A DNA stretch of 55,309 nt from Planctomycetales bacterium (GTDB lineage Bacteria; Planctomycetota; Planctomycetia; Isosphaerales; Isosphaeraceae). A model generated the notes under the pieces. It was given only the letters and a program-made list of their open reading frames with translations. It had not been told where the DNA came from and did no database searches. The position numbers and the translations under genes were made by a program. Below are positions 52,416 through 55,309 of this stretch, piece after piece; the stretch's first letter is position 1, and each line of letters opens with the position of its first letter. The stretch spans positions 1-55,309 of the forward strand of contig DAIDHB010000468.1 of NCBI GenBank assembly GCA_027452145.1, given 5' to 3'.

Positions 52416-54722
52416 TCACAAATCCTCGGGGTTGAGCGCCGTCGATGCCGCCGGGCGTCGGCGGGACGGAGCCGAGACCGGGGCTGATGAACGCGCGGCA
52501 CCGGCATCGGCATTGTCGGGACGGACGGCCTCCAGCGGCGGCGGGCCGCTGGAGCTGGAGTCGTCATAGAGCCGGAGATATCGGTAGTAGACCTCCAGGG
52601 TCATCGCGGCCAGCGCCGTGCAGTAGATCCGTCCGCCCTTCTGGCCGTACAGGCTTTTGTCCGGGTCCCAGCTCCCGGCGCGATGCCCTTTGAGCTGCTG
52701 GAGACCGACGATCCGGTCGCGCATCGTCGCGTTCCAGCGCGTCCAAGACGGGCCGCCGTCCTGGTACAGGGCCAGCGTGGCGTAATACCAGTAGTAGAAG
52801 TTCGACTCGCCGCGGTCGTTCTCGTGATTCACGAGGTAGTCGGCGGCCTCATCGCTGGCGGGGCCGGGCCCTCCGGCGTCGAGGAACTGGCGACAGACCC
52901 AGGCCTCGGCCGTCATCGTCGGCGTGGCCCGGTCGCCGGGCTGGTAGCAGGCGAGTCCCCCGTCGCCGCCCATCGCGACGCGGCCGAGCCACTTCAGGGC
53001 ACCTCGGCGGGCCGCGTCGTCGTCGGGGATCTTCAGCCCGGCCTCCCTGGCCGATTTCAGGCTCATCACGGCCCAGCCCAGGATGCTGGTGTCCCCGATA
53101 TCCTCGCCCGGGCTGTACCGCCAGGCCATCCTGTCGCGCGCCCGCGACCGGACGAGCCACGCGACCGCTCGGGTCGCCGGGTCTCGGAGCCGCTCGTCGC
53201 CCGTCAGCGCGTAGCCCTCGCACAGGGCGAGCGTGGCCATCGCGTGGCAGTACATGCCGACCGCCGTGCTGTCGCCCCGGAGGTCGCCGTCCTTCTTCTG
53301 GCTGGCGAGCAAGAAGTCGAGACCCTTCGTGACCGTCCCGGCGTAACGCCCCTGGACATGCGTGTGCCCGGCACCCAGGTAGGCCAGCAGAGCCAGGCCC
53401 GTCAGCGCCGTGTCGGCCTCCCAGTAGGCGCATTCGCCCGGGCAGACGTCGCCCGGCGGGCAGTGCGCGGTGAAGCTGGAGTCGCCGCGCATCGCGGTGC
53501 CGTCCTCATAGCGGGCGATCGCCGCATTCCACCGGCCGTCGTTGTCCTGGTGCCGGGCGAGCCAGTCAAGCGCCCGCTCGACGGCCAGCTCGCTGGCCAC
53601 GCTGGCCCCGGCGCGCCGGGCGCGGGCCGATCGATCGGGCTCGACGCGGGACCGATAGACCCGGGGGATCTCGGCGGGCGTCCGGACGATCATCGGAGGG
53701 CGCTCGCGCAGCGACGCCAGACCGGGCGAGGCGGACGAGGAGCCGCCCGTTCGCGACGGCGGCGTGACGTGTTCTAGGGCGAGCGGGTCTCGCATGGCCA
53801 GGGCGCCCGAAATTGCCGACGCCGGCGCCGGATCGGCTGTCGAGTTTGAGCCCCGACCACCGGAGGATGAGCGTTCCGGCGGGACGGAAGCCGTCATCGG
53901 TCCGACGAGTTTCCCTCCCGGGCCGGGCTTCGTGCTCGGAGCGGTAGCCGTCGTGCGGGGCGATGGGCTGGTGCTGGGATTCCGGCGCGGGCGGACATCG
54001 GCCCGGAGCGAACGATTCGACGTGCCCAGGGCCTGCTCGACCGGTCCCGGGCGCCGGCCCGGCCGGCGGTCGCCTTCGGGCCCGATCGGGTCCTTTCGGC
54101 CGGTGGATACCGCGGTCAGCCGGTCCAGCTCGGCCCGATCGGCCGGCGCGGGGGTCGGTGGAGCTGGGGGCGGAGGCTCCGCGCCCGAGGATGGGTCCGG
54201 CCGGGCGCTCGGTGCGGGCGGATCGGCACCCGGCCGGGTCGAGCGGGGCGTCGCCGTGGCCATCGCGAGCGGCGGGCCGATGGGAGGCCGCGCGGCATCC
54301 GGCCGGGCGGGCTCGAGAATCCTCGGCCGCTCGACCTGTAGCGGCCGGTCGACCAGCGTGGGTGAGCTTGCCCCCAGCGCCAGGCGCGAGGCCGCGGATC
54401 CCGGCGTGCCCGACTCGGACGAGCCCGATTGACCCGGCTCGGCGATCGGGGCCACGCGAATCTGCCGGATATGCTCGCGCTCGGACGGGTCGGACAGCCC
54501 GCCTCGCACGAACTTGCGCACGGCGGGCACCGTGCTGCCGTAGATCACGACCCCGAGGTGAGCCGCCAGCGACAGGACCAGGCACTTGCGCAGGATCCGC
54601 CGCGAGCCCCAGCTTGACCAGACCAGGAGCGCCAGCCCGATCCCGCCCAGGCCCAGCGTGATCCAGCCGCCCAGGTCGGCCCGCAACAGCCGCAGGAACG
54701 TCTCCAGGTCGAGTCCGTTCAT
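52416..54722 (-). CDS. Membrane-anchored protein with squalene-cyclase-like alpha/alpha-barrel domain
   Basis: A 768-residue protein. Two N-terminal TM segments (about 18-36 and 47-62) are followed by a long Pro/Ser/Ala/Arg-rich disordered linker (about 75-375). A C-terminal alpha/alpha-barrel with terpenoid-cyclase-like repeats (about 385-725) follows: ALDWLARHQDNDGRW, GLDFLLASQKKDGDLRG, DTSILGWAVMSLKSA, GGDGGLACYQPGD and YYWYYATLALYQDG. No DXDD catalytic motif of squalene-hopene cyclase was seen, so it is a binding or scaffold domain rather than a cyclase. Such proteins are common in planctomycetes; the role is unknown. Confidence 0.8.
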   Translation of the reverse strand: MNGLDLETFLRLLRADLGGWITLGLGGIGLALLVWSSWGSRRILRKCLVLSLAAHLGVVIYGSTVPAVRKFVRGGLSDPSEREHIRQIRVAPIAEPGQSGSSESGTPGSAASRLALGASSPTLVDRPLQVERPRILEPARPDAARPPIGPPLAMATATPRSTRPGADPPAPSARPDPSSGAEPPPPAPPTPAPADRAELDRLTAVSTGRKDPIGPEGDRRPGRRPGPVEQALGTSNRSLRADVRPRRNPSTSPSPRTTATAPSTKPGPGGKLVGPMTASVPPERSSSGGRGSNSTADPAPASAISGALAMRDPLALEHVTPPSRTGGSSSASPGLASLRERPPMIVRTPAEIPRVYRSRVEPDRSARARRAGASVASELAVERALDWLARHQDNDGRWNAAIARYEDGTAMRGDSSFTAHCPPGDVCPGECAYWEADTALTGLALLAYLGAGHTHVQGRYAGTVTKGLDFLLASQKKDGDLRGDSTAVGMYCHAMATLALCEGYALTGDERLRDPATRAVAWLVRSRARDRMAWRYSPGEDIGDTSILGWAVMSLKSAREAGLKIPDDDAARRGALKWLGRVAMGGDGGLACYQPGDRATPTMTAEAWVCRQFLDAGGPGPASDEAADYLVNHENDRGESNFYYWYYATLALYQDGGPSWTRWNATMRDRIVGLQQLKGHRAGSWDPDKSLYGQKGGRIYCTALAAMTLEVYYRYLRLYDDSSSSGPPPLEAVRPDNADAGAARSSAPVSAPSRRRPAASTALNPEDL

Positions 54723-54740
54723 CTGGTCATTGGTCCTTGG

Positions 54741-54768
54741 TCATTAGTCATTAGTCATTAGTCATTAG
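54741..54768 (-). repeat. Tandem heptamer (TCATTAG)4, with start-stop codons, in the leader of the 54722 gene
   Basis: Four exact copies of TCATTAG lie 18 bp before the ATG at 54722; further degenerate copies (TCATTGGTCC) follow towards the gene. On the coding strand each unit reads CTAATGA, giving an ATG whose frame ends at once in TAA/TGA (Met-Thr-Asn-Asp-stop). A change of unit number would shift the spacing and the frames by 7 bp. Confidence 0.8.
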
Positions 54769-55309
54769 TCGCCTGTTCGGCCGGCGATTCTCGGCTTGGC
54801 TCCACGCCCTTCGTCCTCCGAGGGGCCTGGCGGCGATGGTCGTTGCCGCACCGGTCGGCGGGGTCGTTGGTCCGGGCGCCGGCGTTGCGGCCGGACTGGC
54901 ATCATAGCCGAACGGGCGGTGGGGACGCAGCGCCGGGGGCCGGAGTGGTGCGTCCTGTGCCGGACGGTCCCCAGCCCGGGATGATCATCGCACGCGTAAC
55001 GACGCGTTCGATGGCATCCCGGGTCCAGCAACGCGCCCGGCGTCGCCCTGGGTCATCAAGCGATCAATCCGACCGAATTGGGAAAGAGCAGGGCTCGCGA
55101 GCGATGGCCGGGACCACGGCAGGAGTCCGGCCGAGCTCAGCGATGATGTCGCGGTCGAGGCCGACCGTACGGCGATCCTCCCGGCGCGCACCGGGTCAGC
55201 ACGGCACCGTGAAGGACGCCCTCGGAGGCGGTCGAGCGGCGGAGATCGCGGCGTTTTGACGCCTCGGCGGGCCTCGCGAGCGGTCGCGCGGATGCGTCGA
55301 GGCGGGCCT
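54769..55309. other. Window end, no supported gene
   Basis: 541 bp. A minus-strand frame of about 45 codons (about 55070-55205) reads GLDRDIIAELGRTPAVVPAI, with protein-like composition, but it has no start codon or length; it may be a decayed gene end. Nothing else is convincing. The promoter of the 54722 gene should be at about 54780-54900. Confidence 0.4.

Noticed and set aside
55070..55205. Protein-like 45-codon frame on the minus strand near the right edge
   Set aside because: No start codon, closed by stops on both sides, too short to identify; mentioned only as a possible decayed end.

Overview
The window is high-GC bacterial DNA that most resembles a planctomycete, probably of the Isosphaeraceae type. 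This is inferred from gene content: a standalone sugar nucleotidyltransferase/acyltransferase of the alternative GlmU type, a membrane-anchored squalene-cyclase-like barrel protein, an FG-GAP protein, many secreted or lipid-anchored proteins of unknown role, GTG/TTG starts, and dispersed palindromic repeats of the TAGGTCAGGCT type. No rRNA, tRNA, CRISPR array, integrase, transposase or phage gene was seen.

Layout. 1-8.8 kb: the start of a GT39-type membrane glycosyltransferase running off the left edge, two translationally coupled two-component systems (an NtrB/NtrC-like sigma-54 pair and a CpxA/CpxR-like pair), an orphan BlaI-type repressor with a clear promoter/operator, and a polytopic membrane protein. 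8.9-13 kb: a GT4 glycogen synthase-like enzyme, the Mg2+ transporter MgtE and seryl-tRNA synthetase, followed by about 1.1 kb without a convincing gene. 14-21 kb: six plus-strand genes, mostly exported or of unknown function (solute-binding lipoprotein, secreted esterase, FG-GAP protein, three uncharacterised proteins). 21-28.2 kb: a minus-strand operon with a PoxB-like ThDP enzyme, an enolase-superfamily sugar-acid enzyme, a giant FAD/Fe-S oxidoreductase, a small protein, a PPC-domain protein and the decayed 5' end of a short-chain dehydrogenase gene. 28.5-36.8 kb: accessory-looking DNA with a doubly broken pseudogene, small unknown genes, a GlmU-like enzyme, a YfcE-like phosphoesterase, and three tandem genes for membrane proteins built from eight copies of one two-TM module. 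36.9-38.5 kb: an L-lactate permease that may head the transcript carrying these three genes. 38.8-42.4 kb: a regulatory PTS cluster (HPF, PtsN, HPr, enzyme I). 42.7-49.5 kb: a DUF2344 protein, an RNase E/G with a huge low-complexity insert, HemB and HemL. 49.5-55.3 kb: a ClpN-ThiD2-ThiE triple fusion, a secreted glutathione peroxidase, and a membrane-anchored alpha/alpha-barrel protein.

How the parts may work together. The sigma-54 regulator and the HPF/PtsN/HPr/EI set fit a sigma-54/nitrogen-PTS regulatory circuit. Lactate permease, FAD/Fe-S oxidase and PoxB-like enzyme could form a hydroxyacid/pyruvate oxidation route to the quinone pool, but this is inference. HemB and HemL supply tetrapyrrole precursors. 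The strongest candidate for something undescribed is the tandem eight-module membrane-protein operon at 33.0-36.8 kb. Further candidates are the ClpN-ThiD2-ThiE fusion, the RNase E/G with an S1 domain split by about 630 residues, and the start-stop heptamer repeat in front of the last gene.
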